Below are positions 50,883-59,768 of a stretch of 64,000 bases of DNA, piece by piece. The position numbers and the translations under genes are program-made. Source of the DNA: Clostridiales bacterium (GTDB lineage Bacteria; Bacillota; Clostridia; Peptostreptococcales; Anaerovoracaceae); contig CP042469.1 in assembly GCA_015243575.1 (NCBI GenBank), positions 186,001 to 250,000 on the forward strand, in the 5' to 3' direction. Positions within the stretch are counted from its first letter, which is position 1. Each line of letters starts with the position of its first letter. The notes under the pieces were generated by a model. It did not search any database. It saw only the letters and a program-made list of their open reading frames with translations, and was not told the origin of the DNA.

Positions 50883-51656
50883 ATTAACGCGATTCATAAA
50901 AAATATACCGTCAGTATACTGACAGGCGTCGTGATTTTAATCTTATGGGTGCTGGTAACCTGGGACAATCGAATTTCAAGTATCATCATTCCCTCACCCG
51001 CAGCAATTTGGACCAGTTTCCTGGATCTGGTTCAAAATGGTTACAAAGGGCACACCTTATGGGAGCATTTGGGAGCCAGCTTAAGAAGGCTTTTTATCGC
51101 TTACTTTTTCGCAGTAATTACAGCGATCACCTTGGGTCTTCTCAGCGGCTATTCGGAAAAGATCAGAGCGATTTTCGAACCGATTATCGCTTTTATCAGG
51201 CCACTGCCGCCACTGGGCTATTATACCATCATCATTCTTTGGATGGGAATCGGAGATAATTCGAAGATTTTTCTGCTGTTTCTGGGAGCTTTTGCACCAA
51301 TTTTCGTTTCTTGTGTGGCAGGCGTTACCAGGGTGAAGCAGGACTATATCAACAGAGCAAGAACTCTAGGGGCCAATCGGGGGCAGATCTTTCTGCATGT
51401 CATCCTCCCAGCGGCACTGCCTGATATTTTTGTAGGACTGAGAAATGCCATGAGCGTTGCCTATGCCACTTCAGTTGCAGCAGAAATGGTCGCGGCTGTG
51501 TCGGGAATCGGCTGGATGGTGCTTGATGCAAGCAAGTACCTTAGGAGTGATGTGATCTTTGTGGGAATTATCATCATGGGAATCACGGGAATTCTTCTTG
51601 ATAAAATCCTGCTCTGCATTGAAACAAAAATTGTATTTTGGAAAGGTAAAAATTAA
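50883..51656 (+). CDS. ABC importer permease (SsuC/TauC type), probable ATT start
   Basis: 257 residues if read from ATT at 50883. AGGAGGG at 50869-50875 is 7 nt before it. The in-frame stop TAG is at 50868, and the only standard start before the conserved region is GTG at 50931, which would cut the first membrane helix (YTVSILTGVVILILWVLVTW) in half. CTG at 50916 is a third choice. The core contains the permease EAA-like loop RARTLGANRGQIFLHVILPAALP. It is predicted to import a sulfonate, nitrate or pyrimidine-precursor-type substrate with the next two gene products. Confidence 0.85.
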   Translation: MNAIHKKYTVSILTGVVILILWVLVTWDNRISSIIIPSPAAIWTSFLDLVQNGYKGHTLWEHLGASLRRLFIAYFFAVITAITLGLLSGYSEKIRAIFEPIIAFIRPLPPLGYYTIIILWMGIGDNSKIFLLFLGAFAPIFVSCVAGVTRVKQDYINRARTLGANRGQIFLHVILPAALPDIFVGLRNAMSVAYATSVAAEMVAAVSGIGWMVLDASKYLRSDVIFVGIIIMGITGILLDKILLCIETKIVFWKGKN

Positions 51657-51677
51657 ACATATGGGAGGTATTAGACA

Positions 51678-52766
51678 ATGAAATTATCCAAAAAATTATT
51701 TATCATCGGGTTGGTTATCCTTTTGGCAGTGCAACTGTCGGGCTGCGGAGCTAAGTCTGCTGAGGGAAGTGCAGAGGGCAATCCGACGGCTTCGTCAGAC
51801 GTTCAAAAGGACCCCATTACTGGGGAAATCTATCCTGATCAGATCAACATCGGGGTCATAGAAGGCGGTCCGGAGTCTGCCATCCTCATTCAGGAGAATT
51901 ATTTCAGCGGGATTGGTGTGAAAGTCAACGCTGTGACCTATTCGGCAGGTACGGATATCAATAACGCCGTCGTATCCGGAGATGTGGATGTGGCATCCTT
52001 CGGATCTTCTCCCATTGCCCTTGGCATCGCCAGCGGGATTGACTACAAGGTCGTCTTTGCGCCCTACGTCCAGGGAGGAAATATCGAAGCTTTGGTGGTA
52101 AAGAATGATCTGGGGATCCGTTCGGTTGCTGATTTAAAGGGTAAGACCATTGCGGCGCCCTTTGGTACGACATCTCATTATGCTTTGCTGAACGCACTTG
52201 AGCTTGCGGGTCTTGGCCCAAATGATGCAACCCTGCTGGATATGGGAGGTCAGGATATCGTTGCCGCATGGACCAGAGGAGATATTGATGCAGCCTATAT
52301 TTGGAGTCCGGCTCTGGACGAATGCAGCAAGAGCGGCAGCATCATTACAAATGATGGTGAGCTGGCAGCGCAGGGCGTTTTGATTCCGGAAATTGCAGTG
52401 GCCAGTACCGCATTTTCTGAGAAATATCCCACTTTGGTGAGTCAGTATGTTAAGGCACTACTGGATGTTTATGGCCTCGTAAAAGGGGATTCGGAGAAGG
52501 CAACACAAGCTGTGGCTGATTGGGAAGGGATTTCCGTAGAAAATGCGAAAGGTCAGGTTGACGACAATATCTGGGTGTCCGGGGAGGAGCAGCTGAGCGC
52601 TGACTATCTGGGAACCGCGGAGAAAAAGGGAAAACTGGCTGTCACACTGAAAACCATTGCGGACTTTCATCAATCCCAGGGAAATATCAGCAAAGCACCA
52701 GAAAGCAAGACCTTTGAGGATGCCATCGATCCAAGCTTTGTAGAACTTGCCTTGCAAATAAAATAG
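51678..52766 (+). CDS. ABC importer substrate-binding lipoprotein (TauA/SsuA type)
   Basis: 362 residues. Signal peptide with lipobox LSGC (Cys about residue 24), then a Ser/Gly-rich spacer and a type-II periplasmic-binding fold: INIGVIEGG, SGDVDVASFGSSPIALGIASG and DLKGKTIAAPFGTTSHYALL are TauA/SsuA-like. It would capture the substrate outside the membrane. GGGAGG precedes the ATG, 21 nt after the permease stop. Confidence 0.9.
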   Translation: MKLSKKLFIIGLVILLAVQLSGCGAKSAEGSAEGNPTASSDVQKDPITGEIYPDQINIGVIEGGPESAILIQENYFSGIGVKVNAVTYSAGTDINNAVVSGDVDVASFGSSPIALGIASGIDYKVVFAPYVQGGNIEALVVKNDLGIRSVADLKGKTIAAPFGTTSHYALLNALELAGLGPNDATLLDMGGQDIVAAWTRGDIDAAYIWSPALDECSKSGSIITNDGELAAQGVLIPEIAVASTAFSEKYPTLVSQYVKALLDVYGLVKGDSEKATQAVADWEGISVENAKGQVDDNIWVSGEEQLSADYLGTAEKKGKLAVTLKTIADFHQSQGNISKAPESKTFEDAIDPSFVELALQIK

Positions 52767-52866
52767 TGTGCCTCATAGCAGGGAGGACGCCAGTGCCTTG
52801 GTAAGCGAAAACCGAAATTGAGGTTTGTTAAGATACTAGTCTTAAAGGAGAAGGTAGAGGGGGCCA

Positions 52867-53688
52867 ATGACAGATAAAACAATGACAGATGGATTCGTGA
52901 AAAATTTTTTCGAGACGGCTAATGAGCTGATTTCTATGGATTCTTTAACCCTTGCGTATGACAAAGGGGGAGATGCAGCGCCGGCCATCGATAAGATTAA
53001 TTTAAATATTTATCGCGGAGAGTTCGTATGCGTGATGGGCCCCAGCGGCTGCGGGAAGAGTACTCTGCTGAATATTTTGGCCGGTTTCCTTTCTCCCACA
53101 GGAGGAACGGTCAAACTAAACCAAAAGGAGATCAAGGGTATCGACGCCCATCGAGGTGTTGTGTTTCAGCATCCGCCCCTCTATGAATGGTATTCGGTAC
53201 GGAAAAATATCGCCTTTGGACCTATGATGCAAAAGGTACCGAAGAAAAAAATTGCGGAGGAGGTGGAGACCTATCTGGCAAAAGTGGGGCTGACCGATTT
53301 TGCTGAGAAAAAGGTGTATGAACTGTCGGGAGGAATGAAGCAGAGAGCGGCCATCGCCAGCGCTTTGATCAATAATCCAGACATTCTGCTAATGGATGAA
53401 CCCTTTGGCGCATTGGATGCATTGACAAGAGAACAAATGCAGGATCTCATCCGAAAAATATGGTGGAACACGGGAAAAACCATTTTCTTTATTACCCATG
53501 ATGTGGACGAAGCCCTGCTTCTTGGAACAAGAATCCTGGTCATGTCCAGAAGACCGGGTAAAATTATCGCCGATTTTCCTGCACATTTTACGAAGGAATT
53601 CATTGAGGAAAACTCCGACGACGCCAGATATACGGAAGCCTTCCATCAAAAAAGAAAATATATCTTAGGACTAATCAATGAACAATGA
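52867..53688 (+). CDS. ABC importer ATPase (TauB/SsuB type)
   Basis: 273 residues. Walker A GPSGCGKST (~58), Q-loop VFQHPPLYEW, signature ELSGGMKQRA, Walker B ILLMDEPFGALD and switch His in FITHDVDEALLLG all intact. The ELSGGMKQR and FGALD set is typical of nitrate/taurine importers. The ATG at 52867 has GGGGG upstream. It ends the importer operon; a terminator follows at 53699. Confidence 0.9.
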   Translation: MTDKTMTDGFVKNFFETANELISMDSLTLAYDKGGDAAPAIDKINLNIYRGEFVCVMGPSGCGKSTLLNILAGFLSPTGGTVKLNQKEIKGIDAHRGVVFQHPPLYEWYSVRKNIAFGPMMQKVPKKKIAEEVETYLAKVGLTDFAEKKVYELSGGMKQRAAIASALINNPDILLMDEPFGALDALTREQMQDLIRKIWWNTGKTIFFITHDVDEALLLGTRILVMSRRPGKIIADFPAHFTKEFIEENSDDARYTEAFHQKRKYILGLINEQ

Positions 53689-53698
53689 TCCTGGAATG

Positions 53699-53735
53699 AA
53701 CCGCTTTGGGGGATGATATCCTGAAGCGGTTTTCT
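53699..53735 (+). terminator. Terminator of the ABC importer operon
   Basis: AACCGCTT (53699-53706) pairs with AAGCGGTT (53724-53731), followed by TTC and a T-rich stretch. Confidence 0.8.
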
Positions 53736-53830
53736 AATGGAATTTTAATCTTCTTTTCTTTCTGGATTAAGAATGATCCGATATACTGACTGCATAGATT
53801 TGGTAAAAGGTCGCAAAATGGGAGGTTGGA

Positions 53831-54241
53831 ATGAGGAAGAAGAGGAAATTGATTTATATTCTGCTGGCAGCGGTACTGCTGATCGGTTTGGGATACGGGG
53901 CGAGAAATGGACTTGATGTAATGTATTATAAAAAGGCTGTGGAGGAGCTGTCCATTGAATCCATCGATTTGAGCAGAGTGAAAGATGGAACCTATACGGG
54001 AAGCTGTGACGCCAGACTGGTTGCGGCTACGGTGAAGGTTACCGTGGTAGGAGGCAAAATTACGGATATCAAGCTGATGAAACATAAAAATGACCGGGGA
54101 AAGGCCGGCGAGGCGGTTGTGGATGAGATCCTGAAACAACAAAAACCGGATGTTGATGCAATTTCGGGTGCGACAAACAGCAGCAGGATCATTATGAAAG
54201 CGGTAGAAAACGCTCTGGAAAAGGGCGTTACCGGTGTATGA
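53831..54241 (+). CDS. Membrane-anchored FMN-binding domain protein
   Basis: 136 residues. One N-terminal helix (LIYILLAAVLLIGLGYGA) anchors an extracellular FMN_bind domain. GTYTGSCDARL starts the domain, and the flavinylation-type motif ISGATNSS near residue 118 contains the Thr that carries covalent FMN in RnfG/NqrC and other flavinylated proteins. A flavin transferase (ApbE) is not in the window. It is a likely extracellular electron carrier; the partner is unknown. Confidence 0.85.
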   Translation: MRKKRKLIYILLAAVLLIGLGYGARNGLDVMYYKKAVEELSIESIDLSRVKDGTYTGSCDARLVAATVKVTVVGGKITDIKLMKHKNDRGKAGEAVVDEILKQQKPDVDAISGATNSSRIIMKAVENALEKGVTGV

Positions 54242-54357
54242 CAGGAAAATTTGCGATGTTTCATCCGGAATATGGTATACTAATTTCAAAAGTTGGTTTT
54301 TGGAGCGGGAACGCTTCTGAATATATGAAAGACAAGATCAACGCAAAGGGAGAACAT

Positions 54358-55602
54358 ATGACGGAATTCGTAGCAGACTATTTGATGAAATACGAAATAA
54401 ATGAAGAACTATCTTATACCATTTCTAATATAGCGTCTGCGCTGATCATCTTGCTGATCAGTGCTTTGTCGTACTTTATAACCAGAAAAATAATTGTTAG
54501 AATCCTTGAAACCTTTGTGGCAAAGACCCATTCGAAATGGGGAATGATACTGGTTGAGAACAAGGTTTTGGAACGGGTCTCGGCAATCGTTCCCATTTTT
54601 GTCATCCATGCTTTCGCACCTGTATTCCCTGCGTTTGCGGATTGGATTCAGCGACTTGCTTTTTGCGCGTTTGTAATCGTGATCCTTCTGGCCGTTGATA
54701 AGCTGCTCAGTACAGTGGATGATATCTACAGAAACTATGAGGTATCAAAGGAGCGGCCTATCAAAGGATATTTGCAGGTTCTGGAGATTATCGCCTATGT
54801 CATCGGTATCATCGTTATCATTTCTACCCTCATTGAACGGTCCCCGCTGCTGCTGCTCAGCGGTATTGGTGCTGCAACAGCGGTGCTTCTGCTGATCTTT
54901 CAAAACTCGATTCTGGGTTTTGTTGCGGGAATACAGCTGACGGCAAACAACATGGTAAAGCTTGGAGACTGGATCGAGATGCCTAAGTACGGTGCAGACG
55001 GAGAAGTGATGGAAATTTCGCTTCATACGGTAAAGGTTCAGAATTGGGATAAAACCATCACCACGATTCCCACCAATGCACTGGTGACAGAATCCTTCAA
55101 AAACTGGCGTGGGATGCAGGAATCCGGCGGAAGACGAATCAAGCGGGCAATATACATTGATATGACCAGCATCCGCTTCTGCGATGAAGAGATGCTGAAC
55201 CGATACCGAAAAATTCATTACATTCAACGTTACATTGATAACAAAATTACAGAGATAGAAGCATATAACCAATCCATGAAAATGGATCTGACAGACATTG
55301 TAAATGGAAGGCACCTGACGAATATCGGCACCTTTCGGACCTATGTTGACAATTATCTAAAAAACCACCAGAAAGTTCATAGTAGTATGACCAGGCTGGT
55401 TCGCCAGTTGGAACCAACGGAGAAGGGGATTCCGATTGAGATCTACGCCTTTCTGAGTGAGACGGACTGGGCGGAATATGAGTCTATACAAGCGGATCTC
55501 TTCGATCATATTCTGGCAGTTGTACCGGAATTCGATCTTCGGATCTACCAGAATCCTACCGGTTATGATTTACGAAGGCTGCACGCAGGAATAGACAATT
55601 AG
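54358..55602 (+). CDS. MscS-family mechanosensitive channel (YbdG-like)
   Basis: 414 residues from the ATG at 54358 (AAGGGAGAA upstream). The in-frame start at 54238 lies before the promoter (TGGTATACT at 54273-54281) and is rejected. Five helices, then the MscS pore and beta-domain; FKNWRGMQESGGRRIKRAI is the YbdG/MscM signature. YbdG-type proteins gate in response to membrane tension under osmotic shock. The length equals E. coli YbdG. Confidence 0.88.
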   Translation: MTEFVADYLMKYEINEELSYTISNIASALIILLISALSYFITRKIIVRILETFVAKTHSKWGMILVENKVLERVSAIVPIFVIHAFAPVFPAFADWIQRLAFCAFVIVILLAVDKLLSTVDDIYRNYEVSKERPIKGYLQVLEIIAYVIGIIVIISTLIERSPLLLLSGIGAATAVLLLIFQNSILGFVAGIQLTANNMVKLGDWIEMPKYGADGEVMEISLHTVKVQNWDKTITTIPTNALVTESFKNWRGMQESGGRRIKRAIYIDMTSIRFCDEEMLNRYRKIHYIQRYIDNKITEIEAYNQSMKMDLTDIVNGRHLTNIGTFRTYVDNYLKNHQKVHSSMTRLVRQLEPTEKGIPIEIYAFLSETDWAEYESIQADLFDHILAVVPEFDLRIYQNPTGYDLRRLHAGIDN

Positions 55603-55611
55603 GCAGAACTG

Positions 55612-55721
55612 AGCCATTGTCCTTCTTGCAGCCGCTCTTTCGTTTGGGGACAGATGCGCCTCTTGTAGGGATGGGGATGCCATTGGCAGCATTTCTGTAT
55701 TATCTGACGGAAAGAATTTAG
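55612..55721 (+). pseudogene. Remnant of a membrane-protein C-terminus
   Basis: One frame reads AIVLLAAALSFG. After a +1 shift near a GGGG run, the next frame reads GTDAPLVGMGMPLAAFLYYLTERI and then a stop. Together they look like the last two segments of a permease. Nothing upstream continues it. The call rests on hydrophobic pattern only. Confidence 0.3.
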
Positions 55722-55782
55722 AAACCCATTCTGTGGTTACTCATATTATATAGCGTAGGAAACTACAGAAGGGTGATTTTTT

Positions 55783-56373
55783 ATGAGTAATCTTCAGGAT
55801 ACAAGCAATGCCTTGTATCGGATTCCAACGTTTCTAAGTTATGCCACGCCGTATAATGCCTTGCAGGCCGCGTTTTTGGACGGCGTAATTGCTCAAACCA
55901 GAGCGAATCTCCTGTTTCCCAGAACATTGGGAAGATCAGATCAGTATACCGAGACACCGCTGACTTCAATTCGAAGGATGATCTTGAGCAGCTATGGACT
56001 CATGGCGGTTGCCTTCAGGCGATCCTTTGTTCCGGAAGCAGTTTCGAGGCCAGGGTCTCCCGGAGAGCAAACCTTCCAGAATTTCTGGTTAAGCAGCCCG
56101 TATCTGCAGATAGAACCTTCCATGGCATTTCAGCAGGGGCTCCCCGTTGCCATCTTTGTAGAAAATGGAGTCAGTATGAATGGCGTTTTCGGAGGAATCC
56201 TGCAAATCGGAGCGGCACCGCTCAACATTGTAACCTTCAATTTAAATACGCCGGATGACATCACAGAGTTTTTCAACAGTGTATTTTGGAAAGAGACTTT
56301 TCTGGATTGGGTTGGAAATGTAAGAGCTTATTATAGCAGACAGACAGAACCGGGATGCCGGAATTGCGTATAG
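55783..56373 (+). CDS. Orphan protein, possibly with a TIR/deoxyribosyltransferase-like fold
   Basis: 196 residues; I do not recognise a named family. The pattern fits a Rossmann-like fold related to nucleoside 2-deoxyribosyltransferases or TIR domains: a TPLTSIRRMILSSYGLMAVAF strand-helix segment, then LQIEPSMAFQQGLPVAIFVENGV with a conserved-type Glu followed by an Ala-rich helix and a Pro-Val strand. The C-terminus ends with CRNCV. No membrane helix or signal is seen. It stands alone; the neighbours are a channel gene and a convergent GNAT gene. Function inferred only at fold level. Confidence 0.5.
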   Translation: MSNLQDTSNALYRIPTFLSYATPYNALQAAFLDGVIAQTRANLLFPRTLGRSDQYTETPLTSIRRMILSSYGLMAVAFRRSFVPEAVSRPGSPGEQTFQNFWLSSPYLQIEPSMAFQQGLPVAIFVENGVSMNGVFGGILQIGAAPLNIVTFNLNTPDDITEFFNSVFWKETFLDWVGNVRAYYSRQTEPGCRNCV

Positions 56374-56402
56374 ATTTCAAACTGCTTTACGGCAGCCCGA
56401 AA

Positions 56403-56436
56403 AAGAAGCCAAAGCAAGCAATTGTTTTGGCTTCTT
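56403..56436. terminator. Terminator hairpin 1 between converging genes
   Basis: AAGAAGCCAAA (56403-56413) pairs with TTTGGCTTCTT (56426-56436). Confidence 0.75.
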
Positions 56437-56464
56437 CACTGTCAAAGTCGATTGTTCCCATATC

Positions 56465-56497
56465 GAGAAAGCCAGAGTCTAAGACGCTGGCTTTCTC
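56465..56497. terminator. Terminator hairpin 2 between converging genes
   Basis: GAGAAAGCCAG (56465-56475) pairs with CTGGCTTTCTC (56487-56497), followed by AGGTTT. Both hairpins share the AGCCA core, suggesting duplication. Confidence 0.75.
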
Positions 56498-56522
56498 AGG
56501 TTTATAACTACTGAGATGGAAG

Positions 56523-56999
56523 TTATTCTTTGTTTCTACGATAAAGTTGATTCCGTTCGTCAAAGCGAAAACCGCTTGCCAGGAGCGCTCCACAGGATGC
56601 TCCATTTTCTGAATCCGGCTGGACAATAATTCTATCTGCATTCGTTTGCTGAAACACTTCGTTGATAAGCAACTGAATGATGCCCTTCCCCAGGCCTTCT
56701 CCGAGATATTCTTCCTCACCGATGAGATAGTCAAGACTATAGCTTCCTTCGGCGGGAATTTCACCGTACCATTCCTCCCCCGCATTCGTACAAGGGTAAT
56801 ACTGGCAGAAACCAATAGGTTTCCCTTCGTAGAGCGCGATGAAATGAGTGATGAAGCTGAATTCTGCTGATCGTCCTTTGGTTTCCGCCATCCATGCGTC
56901 AGGGTCTTCATACCATTTCAGGATATATTCCTTCTTCAGCCAGGCGCTGAATCGTGGAAGATCCTCATCCGTAAATCTTCTTAATTCTAACTGTTCCAT
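56523..56999 (-). CDS. GNAT acetyltransferase, AAC(6')-like
   Basis: 158 residues of the GNAT fold with the acetyl-CoA loop YLGEGLGKGIIQLLI (Q/RxxGxG/A type), preceded by LDYLIGEEE. The N-terminus LELRRFTDEDLPRFSAWL and overall length resemble aminoglycoside 6'-N-acetyltransferase-like proteins (AAC(6')-Ib fold family). Real aminoglycoside activity cannot be assumed. GGAGGA precedes the ATG at 56999. Confidence 0.83.
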   Translation of the reverse strand: MEQLELRRFTDEDLPRFSAWLKKEYILKWYEDPDAWMAETKGRSAEFSFITHFIALYEGKPIGFCQYYPCTNAGEEWYGEIPAEGSYSLDYLIGEEEYLGEGLGKGIIQLLINEVFQQTNADRIIVQPDSENGASCGALLASGFRFDERNQLYRRNKE

Positions 57000-57000
57000 A

Positions 57001-57317
57001 CGATTTCCTCCTAAGAAAGTGCTGAATCAACACTTATTAAAATGATAGATGATATTTTTGGAGTTGAATCAGGGATTCCATGGAGGACCTCGGATGTTTA
57101 CAGAATATTAACATGGGTATCTGATGTAATACAGCATATAGTTTCCTCCTGTCTTATGATTTTCTCGGGCTGGTTTTTTATATTGTTGTCATTTATTTTA
57201 CTGTATTTTACTCAATATTGATAGTAATTCACCATAAAATTCGATAAAATGAATATTCATACCCGTCCTGTTTAGGATTCATGAATACAAAGGGTAAAAA
57301 TATGTAACTTTCGGGGG
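57001..57317. other. Gene-free intergenic region
   Basis: No gene or clear structured RNA. It is AT-rich and probably holds the promoters of two divergent genes. A weak inverted repeat of ATTCAT half-sites lies at about 57251-57288. Confidence 0.6.
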
Positions 57318-58850
57318 GTGCCGAAAATAAAACGGAGCTATACTATTGTAACAATCATCATCATGGGAATCATTTGCTCTGCTATGATCTTATTCTTTCT
57401 ATTTTCTCTTTCAGAAATGAGCCATATTTATATTGGAAAGACGGAAGAAACAATACTGGAATTAAAAAAGGATTTTTTGAAGGATACCGTCAGCAATTTA
57501 ATTGCGGAGATAGATAACCAGAGAAAAGCGGAGGCTGATCTCATGGAGAAATTCACAGTCAGAGCAGCGGCTGACATTGGGGATAAAATGTCGCTAAAGA
57601 GCAGTGAATTCAGTGATTTCCTGAAGGATTATTTTAATAACACTTCAGAATTTAAGCATTGGACGGTTGTTTATTGGGATTGGAAAGAAAATAAAGCAAT
57701 TTACGACAATCTCAATATGTCGGAGGATTCCTGGGAGCCAACCCTTCAGCGTTTGCAAGATGAACTAGCGGTTTACAGAATTTTAAGCCAAGGAGATAAG
57801 ACGGTACTCTTCGGTGTAAAGAAGAGTTATTTGGATGATCTGGTAAAAGCAGAATTTTCTAAAGTTGTAAGGAATTTAGAATTCAACGACGGATCATATG
57901 TTTGGATTAATGAGATAATAAACTATGAGGGTGGAGAAAATTATGCCATTAGAAAAGTACATCCCAATCTGCCGGATACAGAAGGAATGTACCTTTCGAC
58001 CGATATGACGGATACGAAAGGGAACCATCCATATATGACGGAGCTCCAGGGAATTAAAAAAGACGGGGAACTCTATTTCTCCTATTATTTTAAGGAACTG
58101 GACAGTGATGAAATATCACGAAAGCTGACTTACGCAAAGCTGTATAAAGAGTTCGATTGGGTGGTTGCAATGGGAATTTATCAGGATGATATCAAATCCT
58201 ATGTGGATCAAACCAATTTGGAAAGTAAGAAACTTGCTTCAAAGCTGACCATTGTTTTGGTTTCAATGTTCATTATAATTCTATTTTTGAGTTATTTTGT
58301 TGTTTTGGCGATAGAAAAGCTTCATCATCGGCATTCAAGAAGGCAGCTGGAATCAGAAGTAAACCAGGATCCGATGACAAAAGCAGGCAACAGAAGAAGC
58401 GGAACCAATGAATTGAGTCGGGCATTCAGAGCCTACAAGCGGAACGGTGATTCTCCGGGCATTATGATGTTTGACGTTGATTGTTTTAAAAATATTAACG
58501 ATACCTATGGGCATGCTGTTGGAGATATGGTTCTCATTGAAATTGTCAACGTGATCAACGGGGTCGTTCGAAGCTCTGATAAGGTGATCCGTTGGGGCGG
58601 AGACGAGTTTCTAGTCATTTTCTACGGTTTGCAGCCTAGAAACGCCATGGGTTTTGGCACTAAGATGCTCTCTTTGATATCAGCGCTGAACATTGAGGCG
58701 AAAGGAGAAGTGATCAGTCCTACTTTATCCGTTGGCGTTGCCTTTTTTCAGGAAGGAGACACGGACTTCAGTGATGCATTAAAAAGGGCAGACCAGTCGT
58801 TATACCAATCGAAAACGAATGGACGGAATCAGGTCCATATCGATCTTTAA
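57318..58850 (+). CDS. Membrane diguanylate cyclase with Cache sensor
   Basis: 510 residues: helix 1 (~10-30), an extracellular single-Cache domain (~35-300), helix 2 (~312-332), then a GGDEF domain. The active-site motif is IRWGGDEFLVIF, with the RxxD inhibitory site RSSD five residues before it, so both catalysis and product inhibition look intact. It makes cyclic di-GMP on sensing an outside ligand. The start is a GTG at 57318 directly after a G6 run, an unusual ribosome site; ATG at 57363 would lose the basic N-terminus. Confidence 0.9.
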   Translation: MPKIKRSYTIVTIIIMGIICSAMILFFLFSLSEMSHIYIGKTEETILELKKDFLKDTVSNLIAEIDNQRKAEADLMEKFTVRAAADIGDKMSLKSSEFSDFLKDYFNNTSEFKHWTVVYWDWKENKAIYDNLNMSEDSWEPTLQRLQDELAVYRILSQGDKTVLFGVKKSYLDDLVKAEFSKVVRNLEFNDGSYVWINEIINYEGGENYAIRKVHPNLPDTEGMYLSTDMTDTKGNHPYMTELQGIKKDGELYFSYYFKELDSDEISRKLTYAKLYKEFDWVVAMGIYQDDIKSYVDQTNLESKKLASKLTIVLVSMFIIILFLSYFVVLAIEKLHHRHSRRQLESEVNQDPMTKAGNRRSGTNELSRAFRAYKRNGDSPGIMMFDVDCFKNINDTYGHAVGDMVLIEIVNVINGVVRSSDKVIRWGGDEFLVIFYGLQPRNAMGFGTKMLSLISALNIEAKGEVISPTLSVGVAFFQEGDTDFSDALKRADQSLYQSKTNGRNQVHIDL

Positions 58851-58880
58851 AAAATCCTATTTACAAAGGAGGAAGTGAAA

Positions 58881-59759
58881 ATGCAAAAGATCATCCCCCA
58901 TCTTTGGTTCGACACGGAAGCGGCAGAGGCTGCGGAACAGTATGTTGGGCTATTTGAAAACTCCCGTGTGATCAGCAGACATATCCTGCCGGATACCCCT
59001 TCGGGTGATGCGGAACAGGTAGAATTCGAGCTTGCAGGCCTGAAATGTTCAGCCATCAGCGCCGGCCCCTATTTTAAATTCAATCCATCCATATCCTTGA
59101 TGGTTTCCTGCAAGGATAAAGAAGAGGTGGATCGGCTCTACAACGCATTGTGTGCAGATGTATTAATGCCTCTGGATGCATATCCCTTCAGTAAGTACTA
59201 CGCTTGGATTCAGGATCGCTACGGGCTCAATTGGCAGCTTATGCTGGACGAGAATTGGGAAGCTCACTCAAAAATCAGGCCAGTTCTTTTGTTCAGCGGA
59301 GAAGTTTGCGGCAAGGCAGAAGAAGCACTGGATCTCTATGTATCTATTTTTCCTGAGTCGGAAAAAGTCTTCGTCAATCGATATCGGGATGGAGAGGCCC
59401 ACGATAAGAGAGCAAAGATAAACTACAGTGAAGTGAACCTTGGGGGCATCCAGCTGGTGGCAATGGATCATGGATATGGTGCTGAATTCACTTTCAATGA
59501 AGCATTTTCTCTCATGGTTCTCTGTCAGGACCAAAAGGAAATAGATGAGTACTGGGGTAAACTTTCTTACGTCTCGGAAGCAGAGCAGTGCGGCTGGATA
59601 AAGGATCGATTTGGGCTGTCGTGGCAGATTACACCGGCCAACATGAATGAGCTGATCTATGGCGGTACGGAAGAAGATTTGAAACGCCTAACAGAAGCTT
59701 TTCTAAAGATGAAGAAGTTTGACCTGGCTGAGCTGGAGCGGGTAAGAAACCAGGGTTAG
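58881..59759 (+). CDS. Double-domain VOC/PhnB-type protein
   Basis: 292 residues with two PhnB-like VOC domains (about 1-150 and 155-285). Each begins with I(I/K)P-L-F-type and has WIQDRYGLNWQL or WIKDRFGLSWQI near its end. The family is often labelled 3-demethylubiquinone methyltransferase-like but has no proven reaction here. AAAGGAGG precedes the ATG at 58881. Confidence 0.88.
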   Translation: MQKIIPHLWFDTEAAEAAEQYVGLFENSRVISRHILPDTPSGDAEQVEFELAGLKCSAISAGPYFKFNPSISLMVSCKDKEEVDRLYNALCADVLMPLDAYPFSKYYAWIQDRYGLNWQLMLDENWEAHSKIRPVLLFSGEVCGKAEEALDLYVSIFPESEKVFVNRYRDGEAHDKRAKINYSEVNLGGIQLVAMDHGYGAEFTFNEAFSLMVLCQDQKEIDEYWGKLSYVSEAEQCGWIKDRFGLSWQITPANMNELIYGGTEEDLKRLTEAFLKMKKFDLAELERVRNQG

Positions 59760-59768
59760 CATTCATTT

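Noticed and set aside
56523-56999. Aminoglycoside resistance gene
   Set aside because: The fold resembles AAC(6') but sequence alone does not support resistance; called as a general GNAT.
57001-57317. Cyclic di-GMP riboswitch before the diguanylate cyclase gene
   Set aside because: No conserved GEMM-type core (GGTCACGCACAGGGCAAACC-like) is visible.
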